6,284 bases of DNA, taken from NCBI GenBank assembly GCA_003453735.1, contig DMNE01000001.1, positions 1 through 6,284 of the forward strand, written 5' to 3'. The stretch comes from Nitrospiraceae bacterium. Lineage in GTDB: Bacteria; Nitrospirota; Thermodesulfovibrionia; Thermodesulfovibrionales; UBA9159. Position 1 is the stretch's first letter; the number at the start of each line of letters is the position of its first letter. Below are positions 1-4,930 of this stretch, one piece after another. The notes under the pieces were generated by a model that worked only from the letters and a program-made list of their open reading frames with translations, was not told where the DNA came from and searched no databases. The position numbers and the translations under genes are program-made.

Positions 1-322
1 TATAGGGCAGACGTCGGCACGTGGGTCATCCTCGTAATGCAATTTCAACGAGGAGACTATTTCGAGACTGCAGTCATTCTCTAATGTTCAAACTCCCATG
101 CTCGTTAGACCCCCAGATTGCACCCACCGATGGAATCAAACCGGCTACATGGCAGCCAGGCCGTTTACCCCACGCCCTATCTTGGTTGGTTACCTACCCC
201 GAGGTGTGGTATCACTACGTGTCCGCTTTGGGCAACTGACACGACCGGACTCTCACCGGCTGGATTGTAGCTTTGTCGGCTACTCCACCCTACTTCAGTC
301 TCGCAGCCCCCAAGGACAACAC
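1..322 (-). ncRNA. Candidate OMEGA (HEARO-type) guide RNA of an IscB/IsrB element, 3' end cut by window edge
   Basis: No ORF here looks like a protein, but the minus strand forms many hairpins. Stems are visible at 267-283 (GTAGC/GCTAC), 244-260 (GCCGG/CCGGT), 218-243 (CGTGTC/GACACG, perfect, with an internal CAAAGCGG segment), 141-159 (CTGGCT/AGCCGG) and 29-54 (TCCTCG/CGAGGA). The 5' part reads GGGGGCTGCGAGACTGAAG, then a small hairpin, a GGTGAGAGTCCGG hairpin and a TGC..AAGCGGA hairpin. From memory this order resembles IscB omega-RNA scaffolds (HEARO family). About 320 nt would suit the long IsrB type. In those elements the RNA lies just upstream of the nuclease gene and its 5' end is a guide copied from flanking DNA. 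Here the nuclease gene would lie left of position 1 on the minus strand. The structured-RNA call is fairly secure; the family assignment is inference. Another large structured RNA is the main alternative. Confidence 0.45.
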
Positions 323-327
323 CAATA

Positions 328-492
328 TACTCTGCACAAAAGTTTGGAGCGCGCTGTCAATCTATCATAGTATCTGATAACCTTCATGCGAGGAGTTTCG
401 TCGAGCGTGTTGGTTTCGAAAGAAAACCTCGATTCTTGCCCGGTCTCGTGTATGGGGCGAACTCCCGTGTTTTCTATACTTCACACCTTTGA
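328..492 (+). pseudogene. C-terminal remnant of a GNAT-like acetyltransferase
   Basis: An open frame without a start codon runs to a TGA at 490-492. It contains KFGAR, then IIVSDNLHARSF and VERVGFE, and ends GANSRVFYTSHL. The pattern A..G...I.V..N..A..F.E.VGF matches the end of motif A and motif B of GNAT N-acetyltransferases, which bind acetyl-CoA and acetylate small molecules or proteins. Only about 54 residues of an expected 140-180 remain; the acetyl-CoA-binding loop is missing. The coding signal stops where the structured RNA at 1-322 begins, suggesting that the RNA element inserted into this gene or replaced its front. A full gene in another frame to the left is excluded because the RNA region shows no continuation of the fold. 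The family call rests on one motif, so it is moderate. Confidence 0.48.
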
Positions 493-518
493 AACCTGAT
501 ATAATGATGCTATATAAT
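489..518 (+). promoter_or_regulatory. Predicted sigma-70 promoter for the 583 gene
   Basis: TTGAAA (489-494) and a perfect TATAAT (513-518) are separated by 18 bases. A start of transcription near 525 would leave a leader of about 58 nt before the ATG at 583. A second TATAAT (500-505) lies inside the spacer without a good -35. The -35 overlaps the stop codon of the acetyltransferase remnant. Confidence 0.6.
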
Positions 519-582
519 TGGACTGGTACTCTCGAGAATTGATTAGCTTGAAGAAAGAAGTGGAAAACTGAGGAGGTGTACC

Positions 583-789
583 ATGGGATTCTTTGCATTT
601 TTAGGTTTCGTTATGTGGGTGGTTCTCATGGTGCTAATATTTAAGAAAGCGGGATATTCGGGCATCCAAATTATACTGCTATTTATACCACTTGTTAATG
701 TCATCGCATTCATCTGGTTTGCCCTCACTGAGTGGCCTATCGAAAAGGAATTGAGAAGCTTGAAGGCCAAGTCCACTGGTACGAGCTGA
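583..789 (+). CDS. Small two-helix membrane protein, unknown function
   Basis: This 68-aa protein has two hydrophobic helices, roughly residues 3-20 and 28-47, joined by the short basic turn KKAGYSG. An amphipathic, charged tail (EWPIEKELRSLKAK) follows and is probably cytoplasmic. The ATG is well supported by AGGAGGTG at 571-578 and by the promoter at 489-518. Small proteins with this layout (VLIFKKAGYSG, then PLVN, then WFA..EWP) recur in bacterial genomes without an assigned role; that is recollection, not a search result. It seems to be a single-gene unit, since the next gene starts 270 bases downstream. No catalytic motif is visible, so no function is proposed. Confidence 0.8.
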   Translation: MGFFAFLGFVMWVVLMVLIFKKAGYSGIQIILLFIPLVNVIAFIWFALTEWPIEKELRSLKAKSTGTS

Positions 790-946
790 AAGAATTATAT
801 TGGTAGGACGACGCTTACCCTTTTGTAATTATTTTCACTTGTACCCGTCATAATGATCAGAATGCTCTAAAGTGAGGACTTCTATGGCAGAACCAAGGGG
901 TGTGCCTGTCGCCAGCTTGTTATGAGCGGCTTGTTCTTGATATCAG

Positions 947-975
947 TGTGAAGGCGGTAGACTGACCGCTTCACA
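947..975. other. Inverted repeat (11 bp arms, one bulge) upstream of the thioesterase gene
   Basis: TGTGAAGGCGGT (947-958) and ACCGCTTCACA (965-975) pair over 11 bases with one bulged G around the loop AGACTG. No T-run follows, so it is not a typical intrinsic terminator. It lies about 85 bases before the start of the 1059 gene and could be an operator, an attenuator-like hairpin or an RNA stability element. Confidence 0.5.
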
Positions 976-1058
976 TCTCAGGCCGGAATAATTTAAACTT
1001 TTGTGAAGAGCAGCTCGTTTCGGGTTTGTGGGCAGGATGCGCAAGGAGGCCGCAGAGG

Positions 1059-1469
1059 ATGAAGGATATAGAAAAGTTTATAGCGAATGACCTGCTTGCC
1101 AGGCATCTCGGCATCGAAATACTGGAGTACTCAGAAGGGAGGGCGCATGCAAAGATGGAGATTACCTCTCACCATCTCAATAGCGCAGGCATCTTACATG
1201 GCGGTGCAACGTTTGCCCTCGCGGACACCGTCTTTGCCGTCGCCTCAAACTCCCATGGAACACTGGCGGTGGCAATCAATGCAAGCGTGTCCTTTTTCAA
1301 GGCAGTGAGAAGCGGCGTGATATTCGCCGAAGCCGAGGAGGTCTCGATAAATCCTAAGCTCGCCACTTACCTCATCAAAGTGCAGGACGAAAAAGACGAT
1401 GTCATCGCTCTCTTTCAGGGGACCGTCTACAGAAAAAAGGAGCGACTGAGCGACCTGCCCGGATTGTAA
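1059..1469 (+). CDS. PaaI-family hotdog-fold acyl-CoA thioesterase
   Basis: Hydrolyses an acyl-CoA thioester to free acid and CoA; related enzymes act on phenylacetyl-CoA or hydroxybenzoyl-CoA derivatives, but the substrate cannot be read here. The 136-aa length is typical for a single-hotdog cytoplasmic protein that works as a tetramer. The signature is LNSAGILHGGATFALADT: Asn41, HGG at 47-49 and the expected catalytic Asp56 are all present. The INASVSFFKAV strand and the C-terminal LFQGTVYRK are also typical. I start at the ATG at 1059 because AAGGAGG (1043-1049) sits nine bases before it. An in-frame TTG at 1026 would add MWAGCARRPQR, which lacks an RBS and family resemblance. There are no phenylacetate-pathway neighbours, so it appears to stand alone. 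It could equally be named a 4HBT-type thioesterase. Confidence 0.85.
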   Translation: MKDIEKFIANDLLARHLGIEILEYSEGRAHAKMEITSHHLNSAGILHGGATFALADTVFAVASNSHGTLAVAINASVSFFKAVRSGVIFAEAEEVSINPKLATYLIKVQDEKDDVIALFQGTVYRKKERLSDLPGL

Positions 1470-1642
1470 CAGACGGTGAGCATCGTCGGGATAACGGATC
1501 TAAAGCCAACGGACTGCTTTGGGGAGGGGTTCACCTGAAAGTCCACACTGCGGATATTTACAATGGAGGTTGATTTCCGGAAGAAGCCCTTTTTGCTGAA
1601 TTATTTGAGCGCATCTTGCCTTTCATGTCTGACAGAGTATAA
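1468..1642 (+). pseudogene. Possible coding remnant, unidentified
   Basis: One frame stays open from the end of the thioesterase gene to 1642 except for a single TGA at 1571-1573. After that stop it reads FPEEALFAELFERILPFMSD, an amphipathic, protein-like composition. Before the stop it reads GGVHLKVHTADIYNGG. There is no start codon or RBS, and I recognise no family. It may be the tail of a lost gene or chance. Confidence 0.18.
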
Positions 1643-1643
1643 T
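1616..1643 (+). promoter_or_regulatory. Predicted promoter abutting the 1658 start codon
   Basis: TTGCCT (1616-1621) and a perfect TATAAT (1638-1643) are 16 bases apart. Transcription would begin near 1650, leaving only about eight leader bases before the ATG at 1658. That agrees with the lack of any Shine-Dalgarno sequence there. Confidence 0.45.
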
Positions 1644-1657
1644 AATAGAAAAATCTT

Positions 1658-1969
1658 ATGGATAACTATGGCGAAAAGACAGCTCTTGTTAATTCACAAA
1701 GGCCGCCCGTAAAAGCAGGGTGGATCTGCCTTATCGGTGCTTGGGCGCTTTTTCTTATACCGATGCCAGGGATCGGGGTGATAGGGTGGGCACTTAACTT
1801 GGCTGCCTTTATTATTTCTATTATTGTGATGGTAAAGGGTCGCGTTGGTGCTGGTGTGGCACAAATGGTTTGTGCGCTTGCTGTTTCCCCGATCATTTAT
1901 TTTATAGGTCTCGGAATATTGGGACATTTCTTGTGGTCCCGGCCGAGAATTAATCACTTATGGGTTTGA
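1658..1969 (+). CDS. Small membrane protein with two or three helices, unknown function
   Basis: This 103-aa protein has a short polar N-terminus (residues 1-19), followed by hydrophobic segments at about 20-35, 40-59 and 66-92. A glycine/proline turn (PMPGIG, 35-40) lies between the first two. The short tail is basic and aromatic. No catalytic or ligand motif is visible and I do not recognise the family. The start is unusual: no GGAGG-like sequence precedes the ATG, and the -10 box TATAAT lies only 14 bases upstream, so the message is probably leaderless or nearly so. No later start keeps the first helix with a better RBS. It appears monocistronic; the next plausible start is more than 200 bases away. 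Confidence 0.65.
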   Translation: MDNYGEKTALVNSQRPPVKAGWICLIGAWALFLIPMPGIGVIGWALNLAAFIISIIVMVKGRVGAGVAQMVCALAVSPIIYFIGLGILGHFLWSRPRINHLWV

Positions 1970-2203
1970 ACAATCATAATCCCGACACCCGAACACGGCT
2001 TATTTGCCTTTTAAAATATCCCAAAGGACGGCTTTAGTAATTAACCGAACCGTGATAAAGTTAAGAAATGAAGATCAGAGAGAGAAAGGCAAAAAGCATA
2101 TGGTATTCAGCGGGCCAACGGAAACTGACTTCTTCTCGCAAAAAGGAGATAATTTGAAGGCAGCATTTGAAGGGGAGGTATTGCTTCTCAGATGCCATTC
2201 TAA
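1970..2203. other. Intergenic region without a supported gene
   Basis: No convincing coding signal is present. A frame opened by TTG at 2004 has no RBS and a composition unlike a protein. A good AAGGAGA (around 2144-2150) precedes a TTG at about 2154, which would give a 51-aa cysteine-containing peptide ending near 2309. That peptide has no recognisable features and its frame conflicts with the better ORF at 2204-2428. TGCTTCTCA occurs twice (2182-2190 and 2205-2213), probably by chance. Confidence 0.5.
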
Positions 2204-2428
2204 ATGCTTCTCACAACTCGAAAACCCCTCTTTTTTGTCTTGTCTTTTGAAACGAGACGTACAAATTTGCATTTCACAGAATTGTTCAAGGACGGTATAT
2301 TTCAATTAGGATCTATAGTTGGGATTGATATGCTCTGTTTCGGAGATGACCAAATTATGGAGTGTAAGGTTCGTATTCGATCAGATGTAATCCATGAATG
2401 GGGGGAGGGACATGGCGGAGAGGAATAA
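2204..2428 (+). CDS. Possible small ORF or truncated gene overlapping the 2412 gene
   Basis: This 74-codon frame has a weak front: ATG directly follows an in-frame TAA and there is no RBS. Its second half looks protein-like: ELFKDGIFQLGSIVGIDMLC, then a FGDDQIMECKVRIRSD stretch. The alternating hydrophobic strands and the GIF...LGS.V.I...I....V.R pattern vaguely recall a PilZ-type beta barrel, which I would not assign. It overlaps the start of the next gene by 17 bases, an arrangement often seen with translational coupling. It may be the 3' end of a gene whose front has been frameshifted or lost, since the preceding 2158-2200 segment in another frame (GEVLLLRCHSK) also reads like a beta strand. 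Confidence 0.3.
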   Translation: MLLTTRKPLFFVLSFETRRTNLHFTELFKDGIFQLGSIVGIDMLCFGDDQIMECKVRIRSDVIHEWGEGHGGEE

Positions 2429-2639
2429 AATACTCGATGAAATAGCGAATCAACTTGACGAAAATATTTTAGCCGTAAAGGGGACATTGGAACTCATAGA
2501 TGCATCGGTTACAGAAAATGACCTACACCAACTTTTACTGAAGGCGCTTGATAGGATAGAGGTAATTCAGAAATTATCCAACGAAATGCTTGTTGCCTTG
2601 AGGAAGTGCTTCGACAAAATAGGTGAGGTGAAAGAATAA
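2412..2639 (+). CDS. Histidine-kinase DHp-like two-helix mini-protein lacking the phospho-histidine
   Basis: The 75-aa product is predicted as a helical hairpin, residues about 5-31 and 35-67. Helix 1 reads IANQLDENILAVKGTLELI and aligns without gaps to the kinase dimerisation consensus (H-E-L-R-N-P-L-x-x-I-K-G-x-L-E-L-L), including VKGTLELI at 22-29. Asn13 replaces the phospho-accepting His. Helix 2, KALDRIEVIQKLSNEMLVAL, matches the ERL..L...LL..A pattern of the second DHp helix. No ATP-binding or sensor domain follows. If the resemblance is real it could dimerise with or dock to a kinase or response regulator without transferring phosphate; that is inference. The start is the ATG at 2412, behind a G-rich GGGAGGG with a short 3-base gap. 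The alternative ATG at 2394 adds MNGGRD with no RBS. Confidence 0.6.
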   Translation: MAERNKILDEIANQLDENILAVKGTLELIDASVTENDLHQLLLKALDRIEVIQKLSNEMLVALRKCFDKIGEVKE

Positions 2640-2701
2640 TTAGGCACCATACTGCCTTGCGTCCAACAACAGACTATTCCACGCGGGTGGTAAATAATGG
2701 G

Positions 2702-2846
2702 ATCCAAGTCATGAATCTTTTGTCAAGCCTGATTATTGAGTGCAGTGAACGGTGGGGAAGAAGCTCATCAAGCAGACGGACCACTCTATTCGGAGAACAA
2801 GATCAGCGGTTTGCCCATAGTTGATAAGGAGCAAACTTTAAATTGA
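2702..2846 (+). pseudogene. Decayed CBS-domain remnant
   Basis: One frame at 2793-2831 reads ENKISGLPIVDKE, the hallmark core of a CBS domain, which binds adenosyl ligands and usually regulates the protein carrying it. It then stops at TGA (2844-2846). Upstream, other frames supply pieces in the expected order: IQVMN (near 2702), FVKPD (near 2718) and GEEAH (near 2754). Together they match the start of a typical domain (D-V-M-T...F-V-T-V-x-P-D-T-S-V-E-E-A). At least two frameshifts and in-frame stops separate them, so the gene is dead. The rest of the domain (G-x-L-x-G-I-V-T) is not recoverable. The parent gene cannot be identified. Confidence 0.55.
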
Positions 2847-2890
2847 CTGGGCTATAGACTAAGATAAGCAGTCTTGCTTGTAACTTTTAT

Positions 2891-2904
2891 CCGATAGCCG
2901 ATAG
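2891..2904. repeat. Two tandem copies of CCGATAG
   Basis: CCGATAG occurs twice head to tail and is followed by the partial copy CCATAAC. It lies about 30 bases before the 2935 start codon. It is short and may be chance or replication slippage. Confidence 0.4.
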
Positions 2905-2934
2905 CCATAACCTATGTTTTCTAAGGAGGAAACA

Positions 2935-3363
2935 ATGAACTTCTGGTCAAAAGTAAAAGGAGATCTGCAGAAAGGTGTCGATGAAGGCATAGCATTTGTT
3001 AAGGAGGGTGCAGCAGTCGTTTTGAAGAAAGCCGAAGAGCTTACCGAAGAGGGGAAAAAACGTTACATGGTTTATGAGCTGAAATCAAAAGTACAAAAGG
3101 AAATAGCTGAACTGGGCGGGCAAGTTTACGACCTGAGTTCAAAAATGAGGAATCCCATGCTCGACAGCAAAGTAAAAGATATTACGGACCGCATCAAGCG
3201 GCTTGAGGCCCAAATAATAAAGATCGAAGGCACACAGGCTCCCGAAAAAAAAGTATCTGTGAAAAAGACTGCAGCAAAAAAGACTATAACAAAAAAAATA
3301 ACCCCCCAAAAAACTCGAACGGCAAAGACGAGGGTGATACCGGCACCAGGGCAGCAGGGATAG
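2935..3363 (+). CDS. Coiled-coil protein with lysine-rich C-terminal tail, unknown function
   Basis: The 142-aa protein has three parts. Residues 1-40 form an amphipathic helix (FWSKVKGDLQKGVDEGIAFV...EELTEEGKK). Residues 44-99 contain two helices joined near a GG (61-62) and by RNPMLDSKV; the second is KDITDRIKRLEAQIIKIE. Residues 103-135 form a tail of repeated KK, KT and AKK steps ending in PAPGQQG, like the basic tails of histone-H1-like or AlgP-like proteins. Small soluble proteins with the LGGQVYDLSSK...NP..D..V..I..RI..LE pattern occur in environmental bacteria, as I recall, without assigned function. The tail could bind nucleic acid or polyphosphate; that is inference. I start at the ATG at 2935, five bases after GGAGG (2925-2929), not at 2914, which would place the RBS inside the gene. 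No strong terminator follows; a weak GGGC/GCCC stem plus TTTTT overlaps the stop codon. Confidence 0.75.
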   Translation: MNFWSKVKGDLQKGVDEGIAFVKEGAAVVLKKAEELTEEGKKRYMVYELKSKVQKEIAELGGQVYDLSSKMRNPMLDSKVKDITDRIKRLEAQIIKIEGTQAPEKKVSVKKTAAKKTITKKITPQKTRTAKTRVIPAPGQQG

Positions 3364-3499
3364 ACGCCCCTTTTTAGCAGTAAGTATCCACGGTCGGTGT
3401 TTGTATCGACTTTAATGCGAACAAGCAGATTTCTCAACTCAACGACATAGCCTTTCTTACTTTCATAAATGCCTGTTAGCATTAGTAATGAGGCGCCTT

Positions 3500-3797
3500 A
3501 TGAGATTACACAGTGCTTTTGCTCTCCATTCAGTCGCTTGTATGTGGGGATCGTCGATGAGAATGGGAAGAGAGTTTTCAGGTGGAAGCCGCAGAATGAT
3601 GAAGGACTCATTGTGAAAGATGCTTGATCCTTTCAAGAGCGATATCGCAGGGATCGTTGCGGAGTTTGCTTACAATTGATTGGTACCGGGCCGTAGATTT
3701 ACTGATGGAGGAGGGCTATAAGATGCATTTAGCAAATTCCTCGAAGATCCGGAAGGATCACACTGCGCATGCTAAGAATGGACAATTACCATTCTGA
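3500..3797 (+). pseudogene. IS110-family transposase remnant, N-terminal part with three frameshifts
   Basis: Successive frames give an IS110 DEDD transposase N-terminus: MRLHSAFALHS (3500), YVGIVDENGKRVFRWK (3541), LDPFKSDIAGIVAEFAYN (3623-3676), then WYRAVDLLMEEGYKMHLANS (3681). These match the family order ...LDLHS, GIVDE.GKRVF, IVGIVVESTYNWYWLVD, MEEGYKVHLANP. Shifts lie near 3538, near 3618 and at 3677-3680, where TGAT seems to be an added four bases. The first catalytic Asp (LDLHS) is Ala here; the Glu (VAE) remains. The later two Asp residues and the whole C-terminal serine-containing domain are absent. The frame ends at TGA 3795-3797. IS110 elements recombine DNA under guidance of a bridge RNA encoded next to the gene; the 136 bases upstream (3364-3499) hold no ORF and could contain remains of that end, but I see no diagnostic structure. 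Confidence 0.7.
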
Positions 3798-3798
3798 A

Positions 3799-3819
3799 CA
3801 ATAAAGAGAACCTCTATTG
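3799..3819 (-). terminator. Weak terminator-like hairpin at the end of the nuclease gene
   Basis: On the minus strand CAATAGAG and CTCTTTATTG pair (five plus three base pairs with a TT bulge) around GTT, overlapping the TAG stop. There is no long U-run, so efficiency is doubtful. Confidence 0.3.
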
Positions 3820-4365
3820 CTCTCCTTCCCCATAAACCTCAGAATGCTCTTTGTGTCGGTTCCAGTTCTCAATATATTGCTTGGCGAGATCTTTGTTCTT
3901 TAGGATCAAGAGATTTTCTGCATTCTTTTCCTCAGCTGCCTTAGTGAAATTGAAGCTGCCTGTGATGACCGTTTCCTTGTCTATAATCATGATCTTGTTA
4001 TGGGCTATGGCGTGTTGTGCGTCAATATAGGTGGGGATACCCATATTGAACATGAAATCTGCAGCGCTATACCGCTTGGTTCTGTTGCTTTTATCAAGGA
4101 TTATTTCGGCATGGACACCCCGTTTATGGGCATCAACCAGCGCCTTGGCGATTTCTTTGCTAGTGAAACTATAGGCCTGAACAAGGATCTCCTGCTTTGC
4201 TTTCCCGATTTCCTTCACGATGGCACTCGTGCATCCGCCACTCGGACCAAAATAGACCTGTGCTGGGGTGTTGTTGAGGAAGACATCTGTAGCCTGGGTG
4301 TCGGAGCTGGCGAAGAAAAGAAAAATAGCTAAACCTATTGAAAGGTTTTTGATAATTTTCCGCAC
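3814..4365 (-). CDS. Secreted phospholipase D-family (HKD) nuclease-like protein
   Basis: At 183 aa this is the size of one-HKD Nuc-type PLD proteins, which dimerise to make one active site and cleave phosphodiester bonds in DNA, RNA or lipid. The motif is complete: His122-x-Lys124-x4-Asp129 (HNKIMIID), followed by GSFNFT (136-141) and AEN (149-151). The N-terminal half has the usual VYFGPSGG and ILVQAYSFTSKEIAKAL segments. Residues 1-25 form a signal peptide (MRKIIKN, hydrophobic core, then SDTQA), so the protein is exported, probably to the periplasm. The start is GTG, supported by AGGAGGA four bases upstream on the minus strand (4369-4375). It is divergent from the 4451 gene with 85 bases between them. 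Substrate cannot be read; nuclease is more likely than lipase for this small form. Confidence 0.85.
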   Translation of the reverse strand: MRKIIKNLSIGLAIFLFFASSDTQATDVFLNNTPAQVYFGPSGGCTSAIVKEIGKAKQEILVQAYSFTSKEIAKALVDAHKRGVHAEIILDKSNRTKRYSAADFMFNMGIPTYIDAQHAIAHNKIMIIDKETVITGSFNFTKAAEEKNAENLLILKNKDLAKQYIENWNRHKEHSEVYGEGEQ

Positions 4366-4418
4366 ACGTCCTCCTGCCAGCAGAATTCAGGAGCTATTTT
4401 AACATTTTGGTAGTTGGT

Positions 4419-4424
4419 TATAAT
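4419..4424 (+). promoter_or_regulatory. Predicted -10 box for the 4451 gene
   Basis: TATAAT lies 26 bases before the ATG; the -35 region is AT-rich without a clear TTGACA. The divergent nuclease gene must be served by another promoter in the same 85-base gap. Confidence 0.4.
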
Positions 4425-4450
4425 ATCGTCATGAAACAAGGGGAGTTGTC

Positions 4451-4930
4451 ATGGTAATAAAAATCATATCGGGTGGTCAGACGGGTGCCGATAGGGCCGG
4501 GCTAGATGCTGCGATTGATCTTAGGATTGATTATGGCGGAGCTATCCCACAGGGCAGGAGAACAGAGGATGGTACCCTCCCTGAACGATACAACAAAATG
4601 ACAGAACTGAAAACTAAGAGTCACCCTCTCAGAACCGAGAACAATGTGGTGGATTCAAATGCTACTCTGATCTTTACTTTTAAAAAGATGGGGACCGGGT
4701 CTGCCCTGACGCTACGGTTAGCACAGAAACATCACAAGCCATGTCTGCATATTGACTTAAGCAAATATTCCGATCAGGAAGCAATAAGGATGGTAATGAA
4801 ATGGCTGAGTGAAGTTCAACCTGCCATATTAAACATTGCAGGTTCAAGGGAATCAGCTAGTGGGATCTATGGCAGAGTCTTTAACATCTTGAAAGGAGTT
4901 TTGCGACATGGACCACGAAGAATTCCTTGA
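4451..4930 (+). CDS. SLOG-fold putative molybdenum carrier (MoCo carrier / cpYpsA-like) protein
   Basis: The 159-aa protein has the full family pattern: a nucleotide-binding loop SGGQTGADRAGLDAA (7-21), GGAIPQGRRTEDG (29-41), RTENNV (61-66), DSNATLI (68-74), GTGSALT (81-87), HKPCLHIDL (95-103) and the C-terminal LNIAGSRESASGIY (127-140). The fold is Rossmann-like and belongs to the SLOG superfamily, which binds nucleotides or related ligands. The molybdenum-carrier name comes from homologous proteins and no substrate is shown here. It is cytoplasmic. The ATG follows AAGGGGAG (4438-4445) at a normal distance and a -10 box at 4419. No molybdopterin genes are nearby, so a link to cofactor metabolism is not supported by context. 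The end overlaps a short ORF starting at 4908. Confidence 0.85.
   Translation: MVIKIISGGQTGADRAGLDAAIDLRIDYGGAIPQGRRTEDGTLPERYNKMTELKTKSHPLRTENNVVDSNATLIFTFKKMGTGSALTLRLAQKHHKPCLHIDLSKYSDQEAIRMVMKWLSEVQPAILNIAGSRESASGIYGRVFNILKGVLRHGPRRIP

Noticed and set aside
131..142. tRNA T-loop-like GGTTTGATTCC on the minus strand
   Set aside because: No acceptor or anticodon arms and no CCA end in register; no tRNA or tmRNA can be folded around it.
355..360. TTGACA on the minus strand upstream of the candidate RNA
   Set aside because: The only TATATT (324-329) is 25 bases away, too far for a promoter, and both lie in the presumed flanking gene.
98..370. Open frame on the plus strand through the hairpin region
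   Set aside because: No RBS, biased and implausible composition; open because it lies antisense to a GC-rich structured RNA. The frame at 21-239 was rejected for the same reason.
2182..2213. Direct repeat TGCTTCTCA
   Set aside because: Nine bases, two copies, no further symmetry; compatible with chance.
2004..2309. Plus-strand frame of about 100 codons starting with TTG
   Set aside because: No RBS at the start, no recognisable motif, and it conflicts with the better frame at 2204-2428. The minus-strand frame at 2075-2305 is equally weak.
3126..3482. Minus-strand frame of 118 codons
   Set aside because: Most of it is antisense to the lysine-rich tail of the 2935 gene, giving an artificial Phe/Val-rich peptide. 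Its first 42 codons look more natural but have no RBS.
859..3851. TCAGAATGCTCT shared between about 859 and 3840
   Set aside because: A 12-base match between two sites in 6 kb is expected about once by chance and no flanking similarity extends it.
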